A stretch of 64,000 bases of DNA from Erythroxylum novogranatense (lineage: Eukaryota; Streptophyta; Magnoliopsida; Malpighiales; Erythroxylaceae), in NCBI GenBank assembly GCA_029891385.1, contig CM057228.1, positions 55,281,783 to 55,345,782 on the forward strand. The letters are read 5' to 3'. The notes below the pieces were generated by a model. That model made no database searches, was not told where the DNA came from, and saw nothing but the letters and a program-made list of their open reading frames with translations. The position numbers and the translations under genes were made by a program. Shown in pieces: positions 42,191-55,271 of this stretch (position 1 is the stretch's first letter; the number at the start of each line of letters is the position of its first letter).

Positions 42191-45100
42191 TGTTGGGACC
42201 CGATCCGGGAACCGGATCCCAACTAAAAATCGGAACGGAAAACAACATGCGGAAGACATAAAGCACAGCGAAGTACAAACTAAAGGGAAGACGAAGCGAC
42301 CAAAAGGGAAATTACAAATCGCAACGAATCGAACCAGAAAATACAAAGCGAACGAACGAATCAATTTGAACTGAAACATATCCGTCATTCGAAGACATAT
42401 ACCTCGAAGAAAACAATCGCATTGGATACCTAGACTATCCAAAAGCCGGTATAATATGTTTTTCTTTTTCTTATATTCATTTTTACTCAAACTCAATCAA
42501 AACATACAATTTCCTTTTTCTTAGAAATTTTCCTCAATCAATCTCTCATATCTTAACGAACTTTGTAATAATCATATAAATCGCTAATTCCATCTTTTAA
42601 GCATCTAAATCATATTTTTCTTCTTTTCCAATTTATTTTCTAACGAAAATTCGGCAGTATAACGGCTGCCTTTGACCTAACCCAAACCTGCAAAGTATCA
42701 AAATCATTCTTCTATAATCCCCAATTTAATCACACAATCATCAAAATCAACCGGACCCTCCGTCCGGGATCTCAGCAGAAACAAACGCAATCTTAATTCT
42801 AAACACTTCAATCATTCTTATACATAACCATAACTCATTATCATACACAAATTTTGAACCGCAACTCAACATATAAATCCATAATTTACTTACGTCAACA
42901 CAATATACACAATTTCATACTCTCATACATCAAGTCATAATTCTCATACCTTCTGAAATACATGCTCGAAATACATCATAATAAACAATATTAATATCCA
43001 AATCTCCATTCACACAAAAATACAGATGATGCAAAATTGAACTTGACGCTCTTTCATCCGATCTCCTGCTCGAATACCTGGAGATTGGGGATGAAAGGGG
43101 GGGTGAGCTCAGAAGCTCGTGGATAACACATTTATAAATTGAAAAATAAGCAGAAAACATTTTTCATAAACTTTTTGCCAAAAGGCTTATGTTTCAAACT
43201 TTGTAATTTTTCAAACGGCTTTCTTAAACCTTTCAATTTTTCAAACTTTTCATACAAATCGCACTTTTTTATTTCTCAATTTTAAACATGAATGTAGCAG
43301 ACAAAAACAAATCAAAACACGTAACATATCAGAATGGTCTGGTTCGGTCCTAAACAGAACGTACTGCACATTCCCGCTTAACGGTCCTGTGCAGCCGTGA
43401 ACAGAACGTACAATACTTTCCCGCATTGCGGTCCAATGTAGCCATGAAGGGAGTCCGAATTCGGAGCTCCGTGCCACTAGCGGGCAGCCGGGAGAAGGCT
43501 ATAACGAATAGAGACAGTGCACTGACTCGCAAAAGGACCTGACCAAACCCACATAACACATAATCAAAAACGAAATTTCAGATTGCCAGAAGGCACGTTT
43601 CGAAATCTTGATTTTTTTCACACACATGTCCTAACAGACATATTTTCATTCATAACTTCACAATATTCAACCAATACACATAACACATTCTCAGAAATTC
43701 AATAATGCACAACCATAGCAATTATTAAAACTTCATATATAATGATGCAATTTTATCCAAAACTCATTTGGAAATCATAATTCCAAACAGTAACAAACTT
43801 TTATTTTCAAACATTTACAAAAACATTAATTTATCAAAATCCAAAATTTTGCTTTCTTTAATTTTTCAAACTTCGTAGATTGCTTACAAATCAAAATATA
43901 AATATGCTACCCACCTCGAATCATTGCCAGAAACTTGTACCAAGCTCCAAATTGTCCATTTCTTCTTTCTTCCTTCCAATTTAAAATAACCTAAGTCATA
44001 ATCATCCAAATTACACATCATAATTTGCATAATTCTCAAAATTAACTATGGGGAACCCAAATTCATCACTTTTCCAAGCTTTCTAAAACAAGAATTTCTA
44101 AAATCCCCAAATTCAAAATTTTACCTAAACCAATTCACTTAAATTTAATCTCATTAATAACTTAATTTTCAAAATTGATGTCATAAATCATCAATTCATA
44201 CTAATTTCAAGATATCTAAACCACTAAGTTCAAAAATCTCAAATTTCAAAATTGGCCTAAACCAATTTATCTAAATTCAATATCATAATTCACAAATTCT
44301 TCAAAATTACTTTCATAATTAAAAAAACCCATCATATTTCCTATATTTCTAAGCTATTAATTTCCAAAAATCTCAAATCACAAAATTAGGCATAAACCCC
44401 AAATTAATTTCCAACTAAAATTAAACCCTTAATCCTTAACAATCATCAAAATTGACTTTATATATCACCTACCCCTATCATTTTCCATGATTCTAAACCA
44501 AAATTTCAAGAAAAAAAAGAACTCAAAACTCAAAACTTTTCTATTATCTTTTTCCCTTCAATTTTTGGATTTCTTTGCTTCCAAAGGAAACTTTCAAGCT
44601 TTTCTACTCTTTTCCCTTTGAAAACAACGAAAAAATCCTCTTGAAAACTCTTAAAAATGCAAAACTTAACTTTCTCTCTCTACTTTCTCTTCTTTCTTCT
44701 TCGACTTCACCATATGCTTCTCTTATCTTCTCCTTTCTTCTATCGTGATTCCCAGCCTTTAACAACGACAACCACAGGTGAGTTTTGCCATGTCATTAAA
44801 AATGGAGGGTAAATGACCATTTTGCCCTCACTTATTGGCCTATTTCTAAGTTTGCCCCTGCACTTTCTTTAAAAATCTGATGCTTTGCGTCTTGGTTTCG
44901 GGCAACTAAACGAAATAATTTAGACAAACTTTCTACTAGAGAATTGTTCCTCTCGATCATACGAATCCAGCGCAATTGACGGCGCTCAATTCAGATCTAA
45001 AACGAAGAAATTATAGCCAAAATACTATCGGACTTGCACAAAATCCGAGACTGAACATAAACCCATCTTAATTCCAGAAATTGACAATCTTCGGGACTAA

Positions 45101-46386
45101 ATTAAAATTCGAGTTCTTCACATGATTTGTAGCCCCATATCTTCATTTTATTTGGCCTCAAGAATCAACTCAATCGGAGTTGTACAGCTCCCGAATTTCG
45201 CAAAATATCGAACCATGTTCAGAAAATTATCCAACTTATAACCTATAACCAAATCTCTCACTTAGGTTCAATCAATCTCTTTCCATTTAATCTCCTAAAA
45301 ATCATAATTCTTCAAGAAAATGAAATTAATTGTCTTAGGAATCCAACGCTTAGAAAATCGAGTCAATCGGATGTCGGACAAAGAATTTTTAAGCAAAAGA
45401 TTATAAAAGAGATCGGATTAAAAACAAAGTATCGGAACTTCAAAACCGAATTTTTCAAAAATCATATCTCTCGATTCCAAACTCGGAATTTGACAAATTT
45501 GGTGTCAATAAAAAGATCAAAGGAAGCTCTACAACTTCGCTGAAGTACTCAAAATCAAATTAGGCCTTGAAAGAGGTCAAAACCTCAATCAAAGATTCTG
45601 TCCAAAATAGCTTTTCCTAAACGACTTCCAATTTTTAATCGCTCATAACTCCTAGCCCCGATATCGAAAAATTGCAAACTTTATATCAATGGAAAGATAA
45701 AAACATCATCTAAAACTTTCATGAAGACTACTTACTCCAATTCAGACTAAATCCATACGACGAGTGGTCTCGAAGCATAGAACACACAAATCTATACTTA
45801 ATAGCATTTTCAAAACAAAACATATCTTCGAAAAATCATCTCTCAATCTCGACATCGAAAAATAGCAAACTTTATGTCCACAAAAAGCTCTCGACAGAGG
45901 CTACAATTTTTATGTTGATCATTTTCTCGAATTTTGCCTAAATCAAAAAGTCAACTTTTTCTTCAAAAAGTCAAACTCCAAGTGAACTTTGACTGATCAT
46001 AACTTTCACTTTCGATATCGAAAAAATATCAAACTTTATGGCTACAGAAAGCTCTTGACATAAACTACAAGTTTCCAGAAGACAATTTTCTCAAATTTTG
46101 CCTCAAACAAAAAGTCAACTCTCTTAATTTTTTTTCAAATTCTCTCACTTTCTTTCTTTATTTCTTGACTTTTCACTCCCATTTCAATTAACTCATTCTC
46201 TTTCCTCTCATAATCTATATAAATTCATTCAAATATCAAAGTCCTCAGAACTAAACAATTCTTTTCTCATAAATTTTTCTTAATTTCAGCAAATTTTCTT
46301 AAATTCATAAATTGTCTCACCAATTTCTTTCTCATTAATATTCATTTTAATATTTCTAATTATCATCAAAAGTTCGGGGTCCAACA
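42191..46386 (-). repeat. 3' LTR (4196 bp) of the long-LTR element
   Basis: Intact copy. Contains a CG-richer block at about 43330-43510 with a 47-bp partial tandem (ACAGAACGTAC at 43354 and 43401). At about 45450-46110 there are at least four diverged modules of 160-190 bp, each with a CGATATCGAAAAAT...CAAACTTTAT core. No protein-coding frame. Confidence 0.9.
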
Positions 46387-46968
46387 TTTCTCCCCCTCTT
46401 AAAAAAATTTCGTCCTCGAAATTCATACTTAGTCATCAAGTAACACATCTGCCTAACCATAGTCAAATTACTTTCTTATCCATTTCCCATCACATACATT
46501 CTTAACTTAATCACTCTTTCTGAATCTTAATGAACCTTAAGGGACCATCCATCATTTGTCTCATCTTGCAAAGATTCACTTCCTCTTTCTTTAAAGCATA
46601 AGCATAGTCAAAATCAATTTATCTCCAATCTCCTTTGTATTATCACATTCCTAAAATTGATCATGATTCTCATCACTTTAATCAACAATCAATTTAATTC
46701 TCCAAATATTTCAGATATACCTTCATATCATTTACTCCTATCCTTCAAGTATTTCTTATTTCATCTTATAAATGTGTAAAGTCGAGTCATCCAAATTCAT
46801 CTTAAAATTCTCATCGCATAATGCCATCATGAACTTCAAATCTCAAGTTCATTAACACACGCCTAAAATCAATCAAAGTTCTTAACCTCACTCAGACAAT
46901 CACTAAATTCATTCTTACTAACCATATGGCCCAAATATGATCATAATACTAGGTTCTGTTACCATAAA
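46387..46968 (-). other. short interior of the long-LTR element
   Basis: 582 bp. On the minus strand it begins with TGGTAACAGAACC (complement at 46952-46964), a primer site two mismatches from the Met-tRNA consensus, and ends with a pol-terminus stub (CGAGGACGAAAT, complement near 46420) and polypurine tract. No gene between them. Confidence 0.85.
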
Positions 46969-48909
46969 TATTGGGACCCGATCCGGAAACCAGATCCCAA
47001 CCGAAAAGCAGAAATGGATACGAATAACGAGGCGAATTCAAATTGGATATATTGAATTCGATAACGACAAACAAAGCGAAAGCGAAATCAAAGAAAGCGA
47101 AGGATCGCGTAGCGGAAATGCAAATCGAACCGAATCGAAAAAACGAATGTATCGAACTGAAACACATTCCGACATCTCGGAGACACATACCTCGAAGAAA
47201 ACAATCGCATTGGATACCTAGACTATCCAAAAGCCGGTATAATTTTTTTTTCTTTTTCTTATATTCGTTTTTACTCAAACTCAATCAAAACATACAATTT
47301 CCTTTTTCTTGGAAATTTTCCTCAATCAATCTCTCATATCGTAACGAACTTTGTAATATTCATATAAATCGCTAATTCCATCTTTTAAGCATCTAAATCA
47401 TATTTTTCTTCTTTTTCAATTTATTTTCTAACGAAATTCGGCAGCATAACGACTGCCTTTGACCTAACCTAAACCTGCAAAGTATCAAAATCACACTTCT
47501 ATAATCCCCAATTTAATCACACAATCATCAAAATCAACCGGACCCTCCGTCCGGGATCTCAGCAGAAACAAACACAATCTTAATTCTAAACACTTCAATC
47601 ATTCTTATACATAACCATAACTCATTATCATACACAAACTTTGAACCGCAACTCAACATATAAATCCATAATTTACTTACGTCAACACAATATACACAAT
47701 TTCATACTCTCATACATCAAGTCATAATTCTCATACCTTCTGAAATACATGCTCGAAATACATCATAATAAACAATATTAATATCCAAATCTCCATTCAC
47801 ACAAAAATACTAGATGATGCAAAATTGAACTTGACGCTCTTTCATCCGATCTCCTGCTCGAATACCTGGAGATTGGGGATGAAAGGGGGGTGAGCTCGGA
47901 AGCTCGTGGATAACACATTTATAAATTGAAAAATAAGCAGAAAATATTTTTCATAAACTTTTTGCCAAAAGGCTTATGTTTCAAACTTTGTAACTTTTCA
48001 AACGGCTTTCTTAAACCTTTCAATTTTTCAAACTTTTCATACAAATCGCACTTTTTTATTTCTCAATTTTAAACATGAATGCAGCACACAAAAACAAATC
48101 AAAACACGTAACATATCGTAATGGTCAGTTCGGTCTCGAGCGACGCATCGCACATTCCCGCTTAACGGTCCCTGCGGTAGTGAGCGAACGTACTACACTT
48201 TTCCGCATTGCGGTCCAGTGTAGCCGTGAAGGGAGTCCGAATTCGGAGCTCCGTGCCACTAGCGAGTAGCCGGGAGAAGGCTATAACGAATAGAGACAGT
48301 GCACTGACTCACAAAAGGACCTGACCAAACTCACATAACACATAATCGAAAACGAAATTTCAGATTGCCCGAAGGCACGTTTCGAAATCTTGATTTTTTT
48401 CACACACATGTCCTAACAGACATATTTTTATTCATAACTTCACAATATTCAACCAATACACCTAACACATTCTCAGAAATTCAATAATGCACAACCATAG
48501 CAATTATTAAAACTTCATATATAATGATGCAATTTTATCCAAAACTCATTTGGAAATCATAATTCCAAACAGTAACAAACTTTTATTTTCAAACATTTAC
48601 AAAAACATTAATTTATCAAAATCCAAATTTTTTTTCTTTAATTTTTCAAACTTCGTAGATTGCTTACAAATCAAAATATAAATATGCTACCCACATCGAA
48701 TTATTGCCAGAAACTTGTATCAAGCTCCAAATTGTTCATTTCTTCTTTCTTCCTTCCAATTTAAAATAACCTAAGTCATAATCATCCAAATTTCACATCA
48801 TAATTTGCATAATTATCAAAATTAACTATAGGGAACCCAAATTCATCACTTTTTCAAGCTTTCTAAAATAAGAATTTCTAAAATCCCCAAATTCAAAATT
48901 TTACCTAAA

Positions 48910-50110
48910 ATTGCTTTTTTATTTTAAAGACAAATACTCATTTAAAAAGATATTTATAATAAACAAAAGTATTTATTAACCTCCCAAAAGTTTATCCAAA
49001 TAGGTACTTAGTAACAAAAAGAAATCAGGTTAATTGTTGCTTATTTTGTTTATTTAATTCTGAATTTTGATAAATGCATAGTGCCTCAGTGAAAAGATAA
49101 AATGTAATATTGGGACCAAGTTTGTGTGAACGAAGAAAATCAATTCATATGCTTTCTCCCGTCAATTTCGTACGTAACACTCATGACTTTAATACCATTA
49201 AGACAATCCTTGGTTAAAGAAGATACATAATATTATTAGACCACATTAATTGAGAAATGTTATTCTTATTATGATTCTTAGGCTCATTCATATCTTATAA
49301 GAGATTATTAGATCGAGTCAAATTTTAGCGGATGATATTTCTATCTTTGGCGGTGAAAAAATCCGACAAGTCAATATTATAAGACCAATCGAAAGGTTGC
49401 TATAACCTAAAGCAGGTAAGCGTAAAAAATGTGTTTAAATTTTATGTTTCGATTATGATGTTTCTATCAAATTTTATTAAATTTTATCTACATATTTTTA
49501 TAAATCTCACGTAAATATATGGATGAGATTGGAAAGAATAGAGTTAGAAATGAGAAAGCTAAAGTCGATGGTCACCTAAATCGAGACTAGTTATGTGGCA
49601 CTGGCACCTTCAAAATTAGGGCTTTTTAAAAATGATCATTATTGTTTTAGATATATAATTTCATTCAAATCATTTTTAATTTTCATAGATAACAAATTAA
49701 TAAGATAAATTTAATTTAATTTAAGTTCTAACTTTAAAAAATTAAATTTCAGTTCGAGTTTTAAGATAGATTTTAGGATTTTAAAATAATATATTAATTA
49801 ATTAATTTAACAATAAATTATTTAATAAATTAATAAAATTTGGTTAACGTTGGTCAATGCAACTAAGATTTCAAGAGAGAATTTTAAAGAAGATAGTCAA
49901 AAACCTGGAACTCTCTGCTCAAATCCTTGAAACGACGCCATCGCCAGTTTAACCAACCCCTAGGGTTAGGAGTTAGGACCACCAGCTCCTCAGCCTCCTC
50001 GTCGTCCATTGGTGTGTGGAAAGGAAAGGTCAGAATTTGTACAGGATTTGCACTTCCACTATCAGAAAACACTCATTTTGCCAGCTAACTGAAGAATACA
50101 GTCAAATATA
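48910..50110. mobile_element. 1.2-kb insertion in the LTR, type unknown
   Basis: Defined by comparison with the uninterrupted left LTR: the sequence TTACCTAAA / CCAATTCACT is continuous there. The ends (ATTGCTTTTTTATTTT and GTCAAATATA) show no inverted repeat, no LTR and no Helitron-like TC...CTRR, and I see no target duplication. It contains a possible captured exon near its right end. Confidence 0.7.
49905..50009 (-). pseudogene. possible captured first exon of an unidentified gene
   Basis: Minus-strand ATG at 50009 opens MDDEEAEELVVLTPNPRGWL and continues NWRWRRFKDLSREFQ, then a plausible donor (CCAG/GTTTTTG). The composition (acidic start, Trp/Arg-rich segment, higher GC than the host LTR) looks like host coding DNA rather than transposon. 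I do not recognise the family. It has no further exons here, so it would not make a normal protein. It could be a chance frame. Confidence 0.35.
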
Positions 50111-52372
50111 CCAATTCACTCAAATTCAATCTCATTAATAACTTAATTTTCAAAATTGATGTCATAAATCATCAATTCATACTAATTTCAAGATATCTAA
50201 ACCATCAAGTTCAAAAATTCCCAAATCTCAAAATTGGCCTAAACCAATTTATCTAAATTCAATATCATAATTCACAAATTCTTCAAAATTACTTTCATAA
50301 TTCACAAACCCATCATATTTCCTATATTTCTAAGCTATTAATTTCCAAAAATCTCAAATCACAAAATTAGGCATAAACCCCAAATTAATTTCCAACTAAA
50401 ATTAAACCCTTAATCCTTAACAATCATCAAAATTGACTTTATATATCACCTATCCATATCATTTTCCATGATTCTAAACCAAAATTTCAAGAAAAAAAAG
50501 AACTCAAAACTTAAAACTTTTCTCTTACCTTTTTTCCTTCAATTTTTGGATTTCTTTGCTTCCAAAGGAAACTTTCAAGCTTTTCTACTCTTTTCCCTTT
50601 GAAAACAACGAAAAAATCCTCTTGAAAACTCTTAAAAATGCAAAACTTAACTTTCTCTCTCTACTTTCTCTTCTTTCTCCTTTGACTTCACCATATGCTT
50701 CTCTTATCTTCTCCTTTCTTCTATCGTGATTCCCAGCCTTTAACAACGACAACCATAGGTGAGTTTTGCCATGTCATAAAAAATAGAGGGTAAATGACCA
50801 TTTTGCCCTCACTTATTGGCCTATTTCCAAGTTTGCCCCTGCACTTTCTTTAAAAATCTGATGCTTTGCGTCTTGGTTTTGGGCAACTAAACGAAATAAT
50901 TTGGACAAACTTTCTACTAGAGAATTGTTCCTCTCGATCATGCGAATCCAACGCAACTAACGGCACTCAATTCGGATCTAAAACGAAGAAGTTATAGCCA
51001 AAATACTATCGAACCTACACAAAATCCGAGACTGAACATAAACCCATCTTAATTCCAGAAATTGACAATCTTCGGGACTAAATTAAAATTCGAGTCCTTC
51101 ACATGATTTGTAGCCCCATATCTTCATTTTATTTGGCCTCAAGAATAAACTCAATCGGAGTTGTACAGCTCCCGAATTTCGCAAAATACCGAACCATGTT
51201 CAGAAAATTATCCAACTTATAACCTATAACCAAATCTCTCACTTAGGTTCAATCAATCTCTTTCCATTTAATCTCCTAAAAATTATAATTCTTCAAGAAA
51301 ATGAAATTAATCGTCTTAGGAATCCAACGCTTTGAGAATCGAGTCAATCGGATGTCGGACAAAGAATTTTTAAGCAAAAGATTACAAAAGGGATCGGATT
51401 AAAAACAAAGTATCCGAACTTCAAAACCGAACTTTTCAAAAATCATATCTCTCGATCTCAAACTCGGAATTTGACAAATTTGGTGTCAATAAAAAGATCA
51501 AAGGAAGCTCTACAACTTTCCTGAAGTACTCAAAATCAAATTAGGCCTCGAAAGAGGTCAAAACCTCAATCAAAGATTCTGTCCAAAATAGCTTTTCCTA
51601 AACGACTTTCAAGTTTTAATCGCTCATAACTTCTAGCCTCGATATCGAAAAATTGCAAACTTTATATCAATGGAAAGATAAAAATATCATCTAAAACTTT
51701 CATGAAGACTACTTACTCCAATTCAGACTAAATCCATACGACGAGTGGCCTCGAAGCATAGAACACACAAATCTATACTTAATAGCATTTTCAAAACAAA
51801 GCATATCTTCGGAAAATTATCTCTAAATCTCGACATCGAAAAATAGCAAACTTTATGTCCACAAAAAGCTCTCGACAGAGGCTACAATTTTCATGTTGAT
51901 CATTTTCTCGAATTTTGCCTAAATCAAAAAGTCAACTTTTTCTTCAAAAAGTCAAATTCCAAGTGAACTTTGACTGATCATAACTTTCACTTCCGATATC
52001 AAAAAAATTTCAAACTTTATGGATACAGAAAGCTCTTGACATAAACTACAAGTTTCCAGAAGACAATTTTCTCAAATTTTGCCTCAAACAAAAAGTCAAC
52101 TCTCTTAATTTTTTTTCAAATTCTCTCACTTTCTTTCTTTATTTTTTGACTTTCCACTCCCATTTCAATTAACTCATTCTCTTTCCTCTCATAATCTATA
52201 TAAATTCATTCAAATATCAAAGTCCTCAGAACTAAACAATTCTTTTCTCATAAATTTTTCTTAATTTCAGCAAATTTTTTTAAATTCATAAATTGTCTCA
52301 CCAATTTCTTTCTCATTAATATTCATTTTAATATTTCTAATTATCATCAAAAGTTCGGGGTCCAACAAAATA

Positions 52373-53130
52373 AATAAAGAATTAAATTCTAGTTAGACAT
52401 TAAGTTTTTTGAACTGTCATATGTACAACATTTGAAGAAAAATACGCTCTTTTGAAACTATAACTCACAAATCCTATCATATGTGCATAGACAACCAATA
52501 AGAATAATATAAGTCATAATCTTAACTTATATGACTTATACTGTGTGAGGATTATGCAAACTTCAATAAAAAGCCCTTATTATTGTGTTCTAATTCCAAA
52601 TATTTGATTTAATGTTAAATATCTTAAAATGTTTGGAAGGTATCATGAATGAAGTCTAGTAAGGCATTAGATAAAAGCGAGCTTATTTGAATCAAAAGAT
52701 TGAGAAACAAGAAAGATAATTATAGATATGAGTTCATATCGAAATGTATTTAAAAGGGCCACCTTTCTTTGTGACAGGCATTAAGAATGAAAATATTTGT
52801 ATAATAAGATTGAGACGATGATTAATATGACAAATGATATAAGATATGCATCTTACGTTGTTCTAGAATTTAGTTCATGGAGAGGTTATGCACTCATAAT
52901 TGATATAAAAATATGCTATTCAAATGGATAATTTTTCAAATATAGAAGTTAGAAAGATCAATTTTATTCACCCATATATATGATACGAGAGTTAGAGATG
53001 TGAAGATTTAACAAGGACACAGTGTAGGTGAAATCATAGGATTTAATTTTTAATGAAATTGTAATTCCATTAAATTAGGAACTTTACTATATTAGTGCAA
53101 GTAAACTATTAGTGAAAGCAAGTAAGTGGT
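52373..53130. other. intergenic, nothing recognised
   Basis: AT-rich with no supported gene or repeat. Confidence 0.4.
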
Positions 53131-53365
53131 TAGGAGGGGGACAAATCTTCTATACCATTTATTCTGTACCTACTCATTACCCTTTTAATCTCAACAATTC
53201 AATTAATTTAGTAAAAGTAAGTGATTAGGAGGGGGACAGATCTTCTATACCCCTTATTTTATACCTTTGTTTCTTTTTTATCTCAACCATCCAATTTATT
53301 GCATTAGATGGTTGGGATTAAAGGGGTACTGAGTAGGTATAGAATAAGGGATACACAAGACCTGT
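53131..53365. mobile_element. small hairpin MITE with a partial tandem copy
   Basis: 53236-53365: left end ACAGATCTTCTATACCCCTT, right end on the minus strand ACAGGTCTTGTGTATCCCTT, with pairing continuing inward (ATCTCAACCATCCAAT opposite ATGGTTGGGAT). The whole 130 bp folds into a hairpin. A copy of its left half with the same flank (AAGTAAGTGGTTAGGAGGGG) precedes it at about 53120-53200, offset 96 bp. No coding capacity; superfamily not clear. Confidence 0.65.
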
Positions 53366-54164
53366 ATCCGGTTATCAGAGAATGAGATACCGTTATATGA
53401 TTAACAATAGTAATTATATATAAATAACCAAGACAAGATTGAATAACCTACAAGGAAACGTAGTTTTAACATGTAGTTACAAAAGGAATTTAACGATTAT
53501 TTCTATATAAATACTTATAAAGAGTGGCACTGGCTAAAATAACCCCCACGTAATGATGTATTATATGTTTATGTGAAGGTCAAAAATTTTTCCCCTTGCA
53601 TGAATACTTCCCTTCCTTTATTGTTTTTGTTTAGGTCTCATTCAATATTAGTATCTTGATCATCATCTACTTTTTTAAGTTTCTTTCATGTTCATAAAAG
53701 GTATAAAGTATACGATTTTTCAAATTAGGTTTGATAGATTATCACATGCCTGCTCACTTGAATTTTCCTTATTATTATTTTTAAATTCATTTTGTTGGTT
53801 GATTTCTTTCTTTAAACAATTTAACTTAAATTGTTTGAGTCAGAGGTTTATTTCGTTTTCAACTCTTGAAATCTTTAAACAGCTTACTTTTCTAACTTAA
53901 GAAATTAATTCAAAGAACAGTATAAAAAATGCTTCTATTTAGTGAATAAAATCTCGCGTACCTTTGAAGAAAGGATTAGAGAAGACATGACAACTTGCTT
54001 CAACAGGATGTTAACCCAGTGTTCGAACGTACAAGTTCGAAGATTCATGGCCTTGAAGCGACTTTGAAACATTACCATGAGATGTTCGGTTCATAAAAAT
54101 TTGTTAAAATTTTATTTTATACTAAAATTTAAATATATTTTAATTAATTATTTTTAATTTATAC
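53366..54164. other. intergenic, nothing recognised
   Basis: No gene supported. The open frame at 53688-53900 lacks any recognisable feature. Confidence 0.4.
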
Positions 54165-54998
54165 AACCTTGGTTCTGCCGGATTCAGGCTGAACGGTGCG
54201 TTGCCGTTTGGATCCATGAGTTGGCAACCTTCTACGTTGTTCTTCGACGTAAATATACCTGCAAAACAAGGAAGGCTTGTCGGGGGTGATGTCCCGATTA
54301 ACCCCTCCGACGCTCAAGTAAGCTTTCTGGTGAAGGTGAGAATCGATACAGAGAAAAACAAATTAGGTTATGATCTCGTACCTCGATTATGAGAGAATAA
54401 TACCTTATATACGATTATGCAGCTAGGTTTAGGTCTTTACGTGTTTGCATGGGAGACTCTTTTCAACCGATGGGCCGAAAAGGGGGTATGGGCATTAGGC
54501 GCAGGACTGATCTTCGATGATTGGACCGGTCGGTCCATGGGTAAATCCGACCGATCCGGCCCAAAGACGGTCGACCCGACCATAAGCCCCCCTACTCCTC
54601 GAGTCTGAGCGAAGAGAAGGGTCGGAGGAGTATGCAGAGGTTTTATAGCTTGGTCATAGGACGACTCGGGGTTGGGACGATCGGTTGAGCCTTGAGGCAT
54701 AGCTCGTCTGTTGGTCAGCTAAATGGAATGATCGGTCGGTCGGGCAATGCTGTTATAGCCCGGCCATGGGACGGCTCGGGTAGTTTCAATTGGTCGGGTG
54801 CCGACTAGTTGTCTCCATTAGCGGGCGCGTGAAGGCATTTGAGGCATTTATTATTTGACGGCGCACGCCGTCTGACAGCTTTCAGAATCTGAAACGTATC
54901 GTCTTTGTAGCCGTTACCCAGCTGTCCCTCACGTCCTTTCAACTGTTCGCGCCCGTCCGGATTTCGATTAACCCTAATTTGTCTCCGTCCAGATCGTG

Positions 54999-55078
54999 CC
55001 ACGTGTCCACGAGTAGCTTGGATTCTCTCCACGTGTCGAGCTTTGGTTGGATCCTAATTCGAGAGTTTTCCTTATAAA
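54999..55078 (+). promoter_or_regulatory. candidate promoter of the antisense ORF
   Basis: Two CCACGTGTC boxes (54999-55007 and 55029-55037; G-box/ABRE-type cores) lie 35-75 bp upstream of TATAAA (55073-55078). The first good ATG of the antisense ORF is 194 bp further on at 55272. The spacing is that of an ordinary plant RNA polymerase II promoter. Activity is inferred only. Confidence 0.45.
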
Positions 55079-55271
55079 CGTTTGGAGTAGGCGGACGATT
55101 TGTTTTTCTTCACACTCATTTCGTTCTTGCCGTCTTCTTGCTTTCCTCTGTTTTTTCCCTATTCTCATTCTCGGAAGTTGTCTTCGGCGTCGCTCAAATT
55201 TCCGATTCTCTACCATTAAATAGGTACGTCCCCTTCCTTCATTCTCCTATTCTAAATTCCTCTTAGAAAGC

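Larger units (their letters stand above)
42191..52367 (-). mobile_element. LTR element with 4.2-kb LTRs and a 582-bp interior
   Basis: Left LTR 42191-46386 and right LTR 46969-52367 (4198 bp without its insertion) end TGTTGGGACC / GGTCCAACA and are flanked by perfect AAATA duplications (42186-42190 and 52368-52372). Next to the left LTR is the complement of a polypurine tract and pol terminus (TTTCTCCCCCTCTTAAAA, CGTCCTCGAAAT), and next to the right LTR the complement of a Met-tRNA-like primer site, so it lies on the minus strand. Only 582 bp separate the LTRs and no gag or pol is present: a non-autonomous element that is about 93% LTR. Its terminal phrases resemble the chromovirus at 22-31 kb, the likely kind of helper. 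Confidence 0.9.
46969..52367 (-). repeat. 5' LTR of the long-LTR element, interrupted
   Basis: Co-linear with the left LTR except for a 1201-bp insertion at 48910-50110 and a mutated terminal dinucleotide (TATTGG for TGTTGG at 46969). Confidence 0.9.

Noticed and set aside
42158..42496. 112-codon frame mirrored at 46949-47284
   Set aside because: Both are the same position in the two copies of one LTR; no domain.
46937..47375. Plus-strand frames crossing the interior/LTR border
   Set aside because: They cross a primer site and LTR end and have low-complexity basic composition.
54437..55216. Minus-strand frames in the GC-rich region upstream of the antisense ORF
   Set aside because: They overlap the candidate promoter and lack any family motif.
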